From contig CBFIBQ010000009.1 in NCBI GenBank assembly GCA_965660875.1, forward strand, positions 1 to 64,000: DNA of 64,000 nt, in the 5' to 3' direction. Below the pieces are notes generated by a model, which had not been told where the DNA came from, searched no databases, and saw only the letters and a program-made list of their open reading frames with translations. How positions within the stretch are numbered: position 1 is the stretch's first letter; each line of letters begins with the position of its first letter. The stretch is from UBA6770 sp965660875. GTDB lineage: Bacteria > Bacteroidota > Bacteroidia > Flavobacteriales_G > Salibacteraceae. Position numbers and translations under genes: made by a program. Positions 36,176 through 43,437 of the stretch are shown here, piece after piece.

Positions 36176-38500
36176 ATGCATAGAAAATTTCTCTTCAATT
36201 TGCTGTTGGCAATACTCACCGCTGTACCGTTTTTAGCAGTGGCTCAGACAGGCGGTGTAAAAGGTTTTGTTTACAATGAAAAAAATGGAACTACAGTGGT
36301 GTATACCAATGTGTTTTTGAAGGGAACCACCTACGGTATTGCAACAGATGGTAATGGTTTTTACTCTATCAGTAAAGTGCCTCCAGGAGAATATACACTT
36401 TCAGTAAGTGGGATGGGTTTTGCTCCTTACGAGGAAAAAATAAAAATTTCGAAAGACATAACGATCACCAAAAACATAACCCTTAAAGAGTCTTCGATTG
36501 AATTGGAAACATTTGATGTTTCTGCTGAAAAACAAGAGGCTCAAACTGACGTAAAGATGTCGGTAATCAAAATTACGCCTGCAGAAATTAACCAGTTACC
36601 AACCATTGGTGGTGAGGCAGATTTTGCCCAGTACATGCAAGTAGTGCCGGGAGTTATTTTTACAGGAGACCAAGGTGGACAGTTATATATACGTGGTGGC
36701 TCTCCGGTTCAAAATAAAATTTTGTTGGATGGAATGGTAATATACAACGCGTTTCACTCCATCGGTTTGTTTTCAGTTTTTGATGCGGATATCATGCAGA
36801 GTGCAGATGTCTATACCGGGGGCTTTAGCGGCGAATATGGTGGAAGAGTTTCTTCTATCATGGACATTACTACCCGAGCTGGAAACAAAAAACGATTCGC
36901 TGGTAAAGTCAATTTCAGCACCTTTGGAGCCAAAGCGCTGCTTGAAGGGCCTCTAAAAAAGGCAAAAACAAAAAATGATGGCACCATCAGCTATCTCCTA
37001 TCAGCTAAGACCTCTTATTTGGACCAAACGAGTAAGACCTTATACAGCTATGCAGATTCCAATGGACTGCCCTTCCAATTCAATGATATTTATGGCAAAA
37101 TAAGTTTCTCGGCTCCCTCTGGAAGTAAAGCGGATTTATTCGGTTTTAATTTCGACGACAACGCTTCATATGCCAACGGCACCTCTATCGGTTGGCAAAA
37201 TTACGGAGGTGGTGGTCGGTTTTTACTGCTGCCTAAAGGAAGTAGTGCCATCGTTGAAGGTAATCTAGCCATGTCTGAGTATTCGATAGAAATGGATGAA
37301 CCTTCAGCCAGAACGAGACGAAGCGGTGTTAGCGGTTTTAACTTTGGTATTGGCTCCACTTACTTTACTGGGGACAATGAATTCAAGTTCGGTATTGACA
37401 TTGTTGGTTTTACAACTGATTTCCAGTACATCAATAGTTTCGGGCGAGAGTTTAGTCAGCAAGAGAACAATACAGAGCTCGGTGTTTTTGCTAAATACAA
37501 AATATCTTTTGGGAAGTTAATTGTTGATCCAAGTGTTCGACTTCAATATTACGCTTCGCTCTCTACCCTTTCCCCTGAACCTAGATTGGGATTAAAGTAT
37601 AACATTACAGACGATTTCAGAGTTAAGGGAGCAGTGGGACGCTATTCACAGAACTTGATTGCAGCGAATTCGGATCGAGATATTGTAAATTTATTTTATG
37701 GTTTTTTGAGCGGACCTGAAAGTTTGCAAGATGAGTATGTAACCAAAAGTGGAGAAGTAAAACCACTTGAAAATAGGCTTCAAAAAGCAAATCATTACAT
37801 TTTGGGTTTTGAGTACGATTTATGGAAAGGCATTACATTGAACCTTGAGGGTTACTACAAGCAGTTTGACCAACTGATTAATATTAACCGAAACAAACTA
37901 TTTGAAGACGCCGATTACAATGCCGATAAACCAGACATATTAAAGAAAGATTTTATTGTAGAAACGGGTGACGCATACGGTGCAGACTTTAGTGCCAAAT
38001 GGAGTTACAAAAAAATATACTTATGGGCGGTTTACTCATTAACCAAAATTACGCGTTGGGATGGTATCCAAGAGTACAGCCCAGTGTTTGATAGGAGGCA
38101 TAATGTAAATTTAGTTGGAGCCTACACATTTGGAAAAGACCTAAATTGGGAGGCAAATGTGCGCTATAACTTCGGTAGTGGATTCCCATTTACCCAAACA
38201 CAAGGTTTATATGAAGAAATCAGTTTTACTGACGGATACGATGTGGACTATACTTCAGAAAATGGAAACCTAAATGCCATTTACGGCGAATTGAATCAAG
38301 GAAGACTGCCCGCCTATGCCAGATTGGATGCAAACATTAAACGAACTTGGACTTTAGGTGCTTTCAGTGAATTAGTTGGGGCTATTGGTATAACCAATGT
38401 TTTGAACAGAGCTAATATTTTCTACTACGATAGATTGAGCAACACCAGAGTAAATCAGTTGCCATTTATGCCGAATGCTAGTATTAGTATAACTTTTTAG
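36176..38500 (+). CDS. TonB-dependent receptor with carboxypeptidase-regulatory-like domain
   Basis: A 774-residue outer-membrane protein. It has a signal peptide (to about AVAQ, 24), a CarboxypepD_reg-like domain (~28-115, GNGFYSISKVPPGEYTLSVS), a plug domain (~130-230, QLYIRGGSPVQNKILLDGM, then GGFSGEYGGRVSSIMDI) and a 22-strand-type beta barrel ending in an aromatic F (ASISITF). Such receptors import siderophores, vitamins or glycans using TonB-ExbBD energy. No SusD partner or other substrate gene is adjacent, so the ligand is unknown. The TAG stop at the end shows that TAG is used as an ordinary terminator in this genome. Confidence 0.92.
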   Translation: MHRKFLFNLLLAILTAVPFLAVAQTGGVKGFVYNEKNGTTVVYTNVFLKGTTYGIATDGNGFYSISKVPPGEYTLSVSGMGFAPYEEKIKISKDITITKNITLKESSIELETFDVSAEKQEAQTDVKMSVIKITPAEINQLPTIGGEADFAQYMQVVPGVIFTGDQGGQLYIRGGSPVQNKILLDGMVIYNAFHSIGLFSVFDADIMQSADVYTGGFSGEYGGRVSSIMDITTRAGNKKRFAGKVNFSTFGAKALLEGPLKKAKTKNDGTISYLLSAKTSYLDQTSKTLYSYADSNGLPFQFNDIYGKISFSAPSGSKADLFGFNFDDNASYANGTSIGWQNYGGGGRFLLLPKGSSAIVEGNLAMSEYSIEMDEPSARTRRSGVSGFNFGIGSTYFTGDNEFKFGIDIVGFTTDFQYINSFGREFSQQENNTELGVFAKYKISFGKLIVDPSVRLQYYASLSTLSPEPRLGLKYNITDDFRVKGAVGRYSQNLIAANSDRDIVNLFYGFLSGPESLQDEYVTKSGEVKPLENRLQKANHYILGFEYDLWKGITLNLEGYYKQFDQLININRNKLFEDADYNADKPDILKKDFIVETGDAYGADFSAKWSYKKIYLWAVYSLTKITRWDGIQEYSPVFDRRHNVNLVGAYTFGKDLNWEANVRYNFGSGFPFTQTQGLYEEISFTDGYDVDYTSENGNLNAIYGELNQGRLPAYARLDANIKRTWTLGAFSELVGAIGITNVLNRANIFYYDRLSNTRVNQLPFMPNASISITF

Positions 38501-38666
38501 AAACCTCCTGCTCTCCTGCCGGAATTTATAGCTGTTTGGTAGTTATTCATTCAGTTGCCAATAAATAGTACTTGCGCTGTCAATTTGGTTGACCTGAAGG
38601 AATCGAAGGGTGTATCGAAACCAAGACGCAATAATCTTGACTATAATTATCAATTCTTTGAATTTT

Positions 38667-38685
38667 TCAGCTGTTAATCAGCTGA
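38667..38685. repeat. Inverted repeat in the receptor-lipoprotein gap
   Basis: TCAGCTG (38667-38673) and CAGCTGA (38679-38685) are a perfect 7-bp inverted repeat around TTAAT, between the convergent ends of the TonB receptor gene (38500) and the last lipoprotein gene (38763). There is no T run on either strand, so an intrinsic terminator is doubtful. The rest of the 262-nt gap shows nothing I can name. Confidence 0.35.
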
Positions 38686-38762
38686 TTTGGCCACACTATA
38701 TGATTCGTGCGGGAGCTGGGGGGAGGACCTGTAGTTGGGGAGTTAACTGAGTTTTTGATAAA

Positions 38763-39434
38763 CTAAAATACTAAGTCAATATAATTGGTATCACCATACT
38801 GCACTTCAAACCTAAAGGATGAATCAGGTAAATCGTTAAAATTACATTCAGAACCCCAATACATTCGAACTTCTTGGATATCAGAATTTGGATAAATTGG
38901 ATGACTAAAAGAGCTACCCTGATTAAATCTAGGCAACTCCAACTCTCCATCACCATTAATCTCTATTTCTGAGCCCACCTCTCCAACGCATTCAATATCA
39001 CTAAAAATGATACAACCTTTAGATTTCGAAAAATTATCACTGTTCACTCGTACTGTATAAACTGTCTTTTTTCGAAAAGGAATTATTAATACCGGTAATT
39101 CAATTTTATAAGCGGTAGTGGGCTCGCAATTATCTTTTAAACCAGCATCTGCATACTCGTCCAAAAAAGAAGGTATTCCAATTAGGTTATCAGTTAAATC
39201 TCTGCGGCTTGTTAACACTGCTTCACCATTTTGGTCCGTAACTAAAGTTTCTCCAGATTCTAAATACAATGTAACCTCAGGTATTCCTTTAGCTTCAATT
39301 AAATCAAAGGCGATTATTTTAACCTCTTTAATTTTCTTATTGCAGGCAGATAAAGCAAGAATAACCGCAATACAAGCAAGAAGCTGAACGACATTAACGC
39401 TGGATAATAATTCTTTTAGTGTCACTTGTACCAT
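38763..39434 (-). CDS. Array lipoprotein D
   Basis: A 223-residue predicted lipoprotein: a hydrophobic stretch ends in the lipobox LSAC with Cys31, then NKKIKEVKII. The N-terminal half has a carboxypeptidase-regulatory/CnaB-like phrase (GIPEVTLYLESGETLVTDQN). The C-terminal half is unique, with DSSFRFEVQYGDTN near the end. It is the last unit of the tandem array and is nearly identical to lipoprotein C over residues ~21-125, then diverges. Its ATG lies 41 nt inside the end of the upstream sorting-domain remnant. It ends with TAG. Function unknown. The lineage and placement suggest a partner for the module before it. Confidence 0.75.
   Translation of the reverse strand: MVQVTLKELLSSVNVVQLLACIAVILALSACNKKIKEVKIIAFDLIEAKGIPEVTLYLESGETLVTDQNGEAVLTSRRDLTDNLIGIPSFLDEYADAGLKDNCEPTTAYKIELPVLIIPFRKKTVYTVRVNSDNFSKSKGCIIFSDIECVGEVGSEIEINGDGELELPRFNQGSSFSHPIYPNSDIQEVRMYWGSECNFNDLPDSSFRFEVQYGDTNYIDLVF
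39060..39372 (-). repeat. 313-nt near-identical block in lipoproteins C and D (copy in D)
   Basis: 39060-39372 aligns without gaps to 40049-40361 and, by eye, differs at roughly 5% of positions. Sequence on both sides diverges sharply. This is evidence for recent duplication or gene conversion within the array. Confidence 0.85.
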
Positions 39435-39745
39435 TTTTAAATTCTACAGATAAAACATACGTTGCCTTGGAATACGTTGAAACATTGAATTCAATTTTAC
39501 GAATATTTTGGAGAGAAAGTCGTTTTTCCAACATCTTACCCTCCAAATCTGAAATTCGAACCGAGATAAAAGGCCAGTCAGATTCAACCGTTATACGCTC
39601 GCTACTTGGGTTCGGAGATACTTTCCAATGGTCAATTTTGGAGTTTTTACTCGGAGTTTTAAATTCATTGGACTCCACCTTTCCGTTACTTACATCAATT
39701 ACAATACTGGGCACATCACAACCCATTGCAGCGGGAATTACTTTT
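39394..39745 (-). pseudogene. Truncated C-terminal cassette 3 (T9SS sorting domain only)
   Basis: About 117 residues. The translation begins within the equivalent of the 'GQYSL...GC..PSIV' segment (here AAMGCDVPSIVIDVSN) and runs through HWKVSPNPSSERITVESDW to the end at KRIIIQR. The anchor block and the ~175 residues after it, present in the full cassettes, are missing. The remnant is fused directly to the 3' end of lipoprotein C, whose stop is at 39746. Apparent starts at 39768 or 39780 use lipoprotein codons in another frame. I read it as a deletion derivative of a full cassette. Confidence 0.75.
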
Positions 39746-40420
39746 TTATATATAAACTTCAAATACATTAGTGTCACCAAAAACTACTGGCAAAACGTAT
39801 GAAGAATCTGGCGAATTAAAGCCCGTACCGCATTTTTCTTCGTAGAATATTTTAATCTCCTGATTCTCATTCAAAGGATAAACAGGATAATAAAAAATAT
39901 TCCCTTCACTAAACCTTGGTAAATCAAGGTTCCCTTCACCATCAACTTCAATTGAACTTGCGACACCTACTAGGCATTCGATTCCATGAAAATAAACACA
40001 TCCACTTGCGGATGAGGATTTGTCTTTTCGGAAAACATTGACTTGGTAAACTGTCTTTTTTCGAAACGGAATTAACAATACTGATGATTCAATTTTATAA
40101 GAGGTAGTTGGTTCACAATTATCTTTTAAACCAGCATCGCCATACTCATCCAAAAAAGACGGTATTCCAATTAGGTTATCCGTTAAATCTCTGCGGCTTG
40201 TTAACACTGCTTCACCATTTTGGTCCGTAACTAAAGTTTCTCCAGATTCTAAATACAATGTAACCTCAGGTATCCCTTTAGCTTCAATTAAATCAAAGGC
40301 GATTATTTTAACCTCTTTAATTTTCTTGTTGCAGGCAGATAAAGCAAGAATAACCGCAATAACTACAAGTATTCTAATGCGATACAACAAATCGTTTTGT
40401 TTCATTATCTCCATTCTCAA
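39746..40420 (-). CDS. Array lipoprotein C
   Basis: A 224-residue predicted lipoprotein with lipobox LSAC followed by NKKIKEVKIIAFDLIEAKG, almost the same as lipoprotein D. The middle is a carboxypeptidase-regulatory/CnaB-like beta domain. The C-terminal ~100 residues differ strongly from D (here EEKCGTGFNSPDSSYVLP). A start at 40405 (MKQNDLLYRIR) is as plausible as 40420. The 5' end lies inside the last codons of the upstream cassette (overlap 47 nt). No acidic run follows the Cys, so surface export is not evident. Function unknown. Confidence 0.75.
   Translation of the reverse strand: MRMEIMKQNDLLYRIRILVVIAVILALSACNKKIKEVKIIAFDLIEAKGIPEVTLYLESGETLVTDQNGEAVLTSRRDLTDNLIGIPSFLDEYGDAGLKDNCEPTTSYKIESSVLLIPFRKKTVYQVNVFRKDKSSSASGCVYFHGIECLVGVASSIEVDGEGNLDLPRFSEGNIFYYPVYPLNENQEIKIFYEEKCGTGFNSPDSSYVLPVVFGDTNVFEVYI
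40049..40361 (-). repeat. 313-nt near-identical block in lipoproteins C and D (copy in C)
   Basis: Partner of 39060-39372, covering the lipobox to about residue 125 of lipoprotein C. The distance between copies (~990 nt) equals one lipoprotein plus the truncated cassette. Confidence 0.85.
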
Positions 40421-41231
40421 ATTCTACTAGTACCAAATAAGTACCATTACTATAGTTACTTACATCCAACAAAAACTCTAGATTATTTGGTCTAAATCTA
40501 TCAACTTTTTTCCCGTAAGAGTCCAAAATCTCAACAACTTTTATGGTTCTTTTCGATTTTAACAAAATAGCTTTATCAGCAGGGTTTGGTGATATTACCA
40601 AATAATCCTCACCAACATTATTATTCAAAATAATTTCTTTTTCCTCCTCTTTACTTTGTTGAGCAACAGGTAGCACTATCGTGGGAATTTCACACCCGCT
40701 AACAATAGCTTCCAGCTTATATTGACCTTTTGTAGTTTCTTTTGGTACTTGAAAATTCATTGCTGTTGATACAATTTCGGTATTATAGCCGACCATTCTC
40801 CACTGCACATTACTCTCTGAATTTGAAACAGAAAAAATCCTTTGACCATCTTCTTGACTGTTAATTATATGCCCGCAAATTGACTGTCTATTGTCTGAAC
40901 GTGTGTTAGGGTTAGACCCATCGACTTTAGCAGTAAGTGAAGCACCATTTTCAACCTTAAATCCATTCTAAAAGGTGATATTATCCTTCGCTTCTAACAA
41001 TAGTTCATTTCCTGATTTCACCACAACAGAGCCAGTTGGCTGACTTTTTTCTGTTTCGGTTGTGTTAAGTCCTGCACTAGCATATGTTTGATAAGTATAT
41101 AAATATTTCTTACCTGTAAAAGGAAAATCCGCACCTGGTAACACATCACTCCCTACCACCATTTTACCCCCACACTCAATATCACGGTCTTTATCAAAGG
41201 TGCGGTTTTGTAGGTAGTAGTCGGTTACCAT
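40374..41231 (-). pseudogene. C-terminal cassette 2 with an in-frame TAG
   Basis: One continuous frame from ATG 41231 to 40374 (285 codons plus stop) is interrupted by TAG at 40970-40968. Before it the product follows the cassette pattern (MVTDYYLQNRTFDKDRDIEC, then a beta-solenoid stretch ending DNITF). After it the frame continues NGFKVENGASLTAKVDG, a segment with Cys (IPTIVLPV), the sorting domain (VISPNPADKAILLK) and KRFVVSH. Cassette 1 and the parent have sense codons at the same place (SIELKAGFH, SIVLSKGFK). TAG is a normal stop elsewhere in the window, so readthrough is unlikely. It overlaps lipoprotein C by 47 nt. Confidence 0.85.
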
Positions 41232-41243
41232 GAGTTCTTGGTT
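41137..41243 (-). repeat. Anchor block copy 3 (start of cassette 2)
   Basis: About 105 nt, nearly identical to 42640-42745 and 44142-44250. It covers the stop of the preceding lipoprotein gene and the first 33 codons of the cassette (MVTD...SDVLP). Downstream sequence diverges strongly between copies. Confidence 0.85.
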
Positions 41244-41935
41244 TATCTTAAAACTAACGTGTAATAAGTGGTATCTGAAGTTCTAGACAATTCAATTTCT
41301 TCATAAATGTCTGGTTCAATAGAACCGTTATCCCAGCCTTCTTTACAACCATAGTACACTTTTATTGTTGCTGGTTTAGGTGATTGGACCATGAAGTAGG
41401 TAAGGTAATCTTTACTTAAATCCCATCCGACTTTTCCAGGAATATTTAAGTAATTTTTAAAACGTTCAAAAGATTGATGAAATTCTCCACCACAATCAGG
41501 TAAATCATCTAGAACAAAACAGCCCAATCGAACAATAGTATCATTCTCTAAAACTAATTTGAGTTTTAAAACTCTGGAAACTTCTACAGGTATTTGCACT
41601 GACTTGTTATCAATTATATGCTTGTTATTAACCGTGCAGTTTTTGTAAAAGTTTGGACTAAAATATTTGGTTAAACCAAAATTTGTATATAACTCCTCCT
41701 GTCTATAATTCCACTTTTTAGGCAGAAAGATTCTTCCGTTTTCATCGCTTTTGTATTGGATATCATTGTGATATACTTCAACACCTTCAACACCCTTAAA
41801 TGTTTGAACATTTACAATATTAATTTCGACTTCCTTTATTCTTTTTTTACAGGAAAAAATTAAGAGAATGGTCAAACAACAAATACCATACTTAATAATG
41901 TTGTACCACCAACTTCTTTGTGCCAATAGATTCAT
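41243..41935 (-). CDS. Array lipoprotein B
   Basis: A 230-residue predicted lipoprotein with lipobox IFSC (Cys29) followed by KKRIKEVEINIVNVQ. It is closely similar to lipoprotein A and less so to C and D. A CnaB-like domain (~35-100) is followed by a region with conserved Cys residues and GCKEGWDNGSIEPDIYEEI near the end. The gene begins 44 nt inside the end of cassette 1. Its TAA stop (41243) lies inside the conserved anchor block that begins cassette 2. It may be a partner of the upstream module; this is inferred from position only. Confidence 0.78.
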   Translation of the reverse strand: MNLLAQRSWWYNIIKYGICCLTILLIFSCKKRIKEVEINIVNVQTFKGVEGVEVYHNDIQYKSDENGRIFLPKKWNYRQEELYTNFGLTKYFSPNFYKNCTVNNKHIIDNKSVQIPVEVSRVLKLKLVLENDTIVRLGCFVLDDLPDCGGEFHQSFERFKNYLNIPGKVGWDLSKDYLTYFMVQSPKPATIKVYYGCKEGWDNGSIEPDIYEEIELSRTSDTTYYTLVLR

Positions 41936-42734
41936 TTGAGTTATTTAATTGTACAAAATATGTCCCTGCTTTATATTGCGTGAGGTCTAAAATTACATTT
42001 TTAGTCTCGACATCAAACAAGTCCTCATAAACAATGATTCCTGATATGTCAAGTACCTTTATTTTTTTGAAAGGTAATTCTGAACTGATTGTAACTAGTT
42101 TGTTAGCCGGGTTTGGAATTATCTCAAAAGAAAAATCGTCAATAGTTTCACTCTCAATCCAAGGTTCATTTATCTTCTGAGTTGACTGTTCTTTGCTAAT
42201 AACTATACTGGCTATAGGACAATCCTCATTTTCAGCATACAATGAGTATTGACCTTTTTTTAAGTTAACTGGTAATTCAAATTCGATAGAAGTAGTTATG
42301 AAATTTGTTTGATATCCTTTTAAAGTCCAGGTTACAGATTTTTCATTTCCTGAAACTGAATAAATCCTATTTAATCCTATCCGACTTTTTAGAATTCTTC
42401 CACATTCTACATTACCATTCACTGCTGACCTACTATTAGGGTTAGTACCATCAACTTTAGCCAAAAACCTGGAACCACTTTTAGCATGAAAACCAGCTTT
42501 AAGTTCTATCGAATCTTTAGCTTCTAAAATCAATGTTTTACCAGCATTAACAGTCACACTGCCACTTGATTGACTTTTTTTCGTTTCTGTTGTGGTAAGT
42601 GACGAATAATAATCATCGTCATACAAATATCTATCCTGGGGCAACACATCACTCCCCACCACCATTTTACCTCCACACTCAATATCACGGTCTTTATCAA
42701 AGGTTCGGTTTTGGAGGTAGTAGTCGGTTACCAT
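41892..42734 (-). CDS. C-terminal cassette 1, stand-alone T9SS module
   Basis: A 280-residue copy of the C-terminal part of the 963-residue hydrolase, starting at the same MVTDYYLQNRTFDKDRDIEC. It has no signal peptide. The order is anchor (1-33), variable linker, beta-solenoid (SGSVTVNAGKTLILEAKDS), a Cys-bearing domain, then the sorting domain (FEIIPNPANKLVTISSEL) and the end KKLVVQHY. Without a signal peptide it should not reach the periplasm unless it is fused to the parent by recombination. The ATG may therefore be a relic of in-frame coding rather than a working start. It overlaps lipoprotein B by 44 nt. Confidence 0.8.
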   Translation of the reverse strand: MVTDYYLQNRTFDKDRDIECGGKMVVGSDVLPQDRYLYDDDYYSSLTTTETKKSQSSGSVTVNAGKTLILEAKDSIELKAGFHAKSGSRFLAKVDGTNPNSRSAVNGNVECGRILKSRIGLNRIYSVSGNEKSVTWTLKGYQTNFITTSIEFELPVNLKKGQYSLYAENEDCPIASIVISKEQSTQKINEPWIESETIDDFSFEIIPNPANKLVTISSELPFKKIKVLDISGIIVYEDLFDVETKNVILDLTQYKAGTYFVQLNNSNESIGTKKLVVQHY

Positions 42735-42745
42735 GAGTCTGGGTT
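42640..42745 (-). repeat. Anchor block copy 2 (start of cassette 1)
   Basis: Second copy of the anchor block. The 33 encoded residues are the same as in the other two copies, and the nucleotides differ at only a few positions. The stop of lipoprotein A (TAA at 42745) lies at its edge. Confidence 0.85.
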
Positions 42746-43437
42746 TATTTTAAAACCAATGTATAATAAGTTGTGTCTGCAGCTCTATCTAATTCAATTT
42801 CTTCATAGATATCAGGTTCAATGGTGTTATTATCCCAACCTTCTTTGCAATCATAATAAACGCTTAAAGTTGCTGGTTCTGAACCAAGTACCATGTAATA
42901 AGTAATAAAGTTTTCACTTCTATCCCAACCTGGATTTCCTGGAAAATCCAGATAGTCTGGATATCTTTCAAAATATTGATGAAACTCACCTGAACATCTC
43001 GGAAGGTCATCGAGAACAAAACAACCCAACTTAGGTAATGAATTCTTCCTCAATTCAACGGCTAGTTTTAATACCTTAGGAACAGAAACCGGAATAAACA
43101 AATTTACACCTTCAATATGATAATTATTCCTAAGTTCACAACTTTCATAGTACTCTGGGTTGGTATAACCATTGTAACCAAAGTTAATATTGACTTGCTC
43201 ATCTCGATAATTCCATTTTTTTGGAAGAAACACCTTACCGACAGCATCACTCTTATATTCTGTGTCATTATGATAAATACTTATTCCCTCAATTCCTTTT
43301 TTGGTTTGAACATTATAAACGGTTATTTCTACCTCTTTAATTCTCTTCTCACAGGAGAGAATTACAAATGAAATTAATAACGTCAAACAAATTATTCTAA
43401 TGCTGTATAACCAGCTTTTTCGAGCCCAAGTATTCAT
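42745..43437 (-). CDS. Array lipoprotein A
   Basis: A 230-residue predicted lipoprotein, first in the array after the parent hydrolase gene. The lipobox is ILSC (Cys29), followed by EKRIKEVEITVYNVQTKKG, a CnaB/carboxypeptidase-regulatory-like domain and a C-terminal half ending IYEEIELDRAADTTYYTLVL. Lipoprotein B shares both halves with this one. The start overlaps the end of the parent gene by 41 nt, the pattern seen at every module-lipoprotein junction. The TAA stop is within the anchor block of cassette 1. Function unknown. Confidence 0.8.
   Translation of the reverse strand: MNTWARKSWLYSIRIICLTLLISFVILSCEKRIKEVEITVYNVQTKKGIEGISIYHNDTEYKSDAVGKVFLPKKWNYRDEQVNINFGYNGYTNPEYYESCELRNNYHIEGVNLFIPVSVPKVLKLAVELRKNSLPKLGCFVLDDLPRCSGEFHQYFERYPDYLDFPGNPGWDRSENFITYYMVLGSEPATLSVYYDCKEGWDNNTIEPDIYEEIELDRAADTTYYTLVLK

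Noticed and set aside
40968..40970. Programmed readthrough or recoding of TAG in cassette 2
   Set aside because: TAG ends several intact genes nearby, there is no evident recoding signal, and the neighbouring cassette is also decaying.
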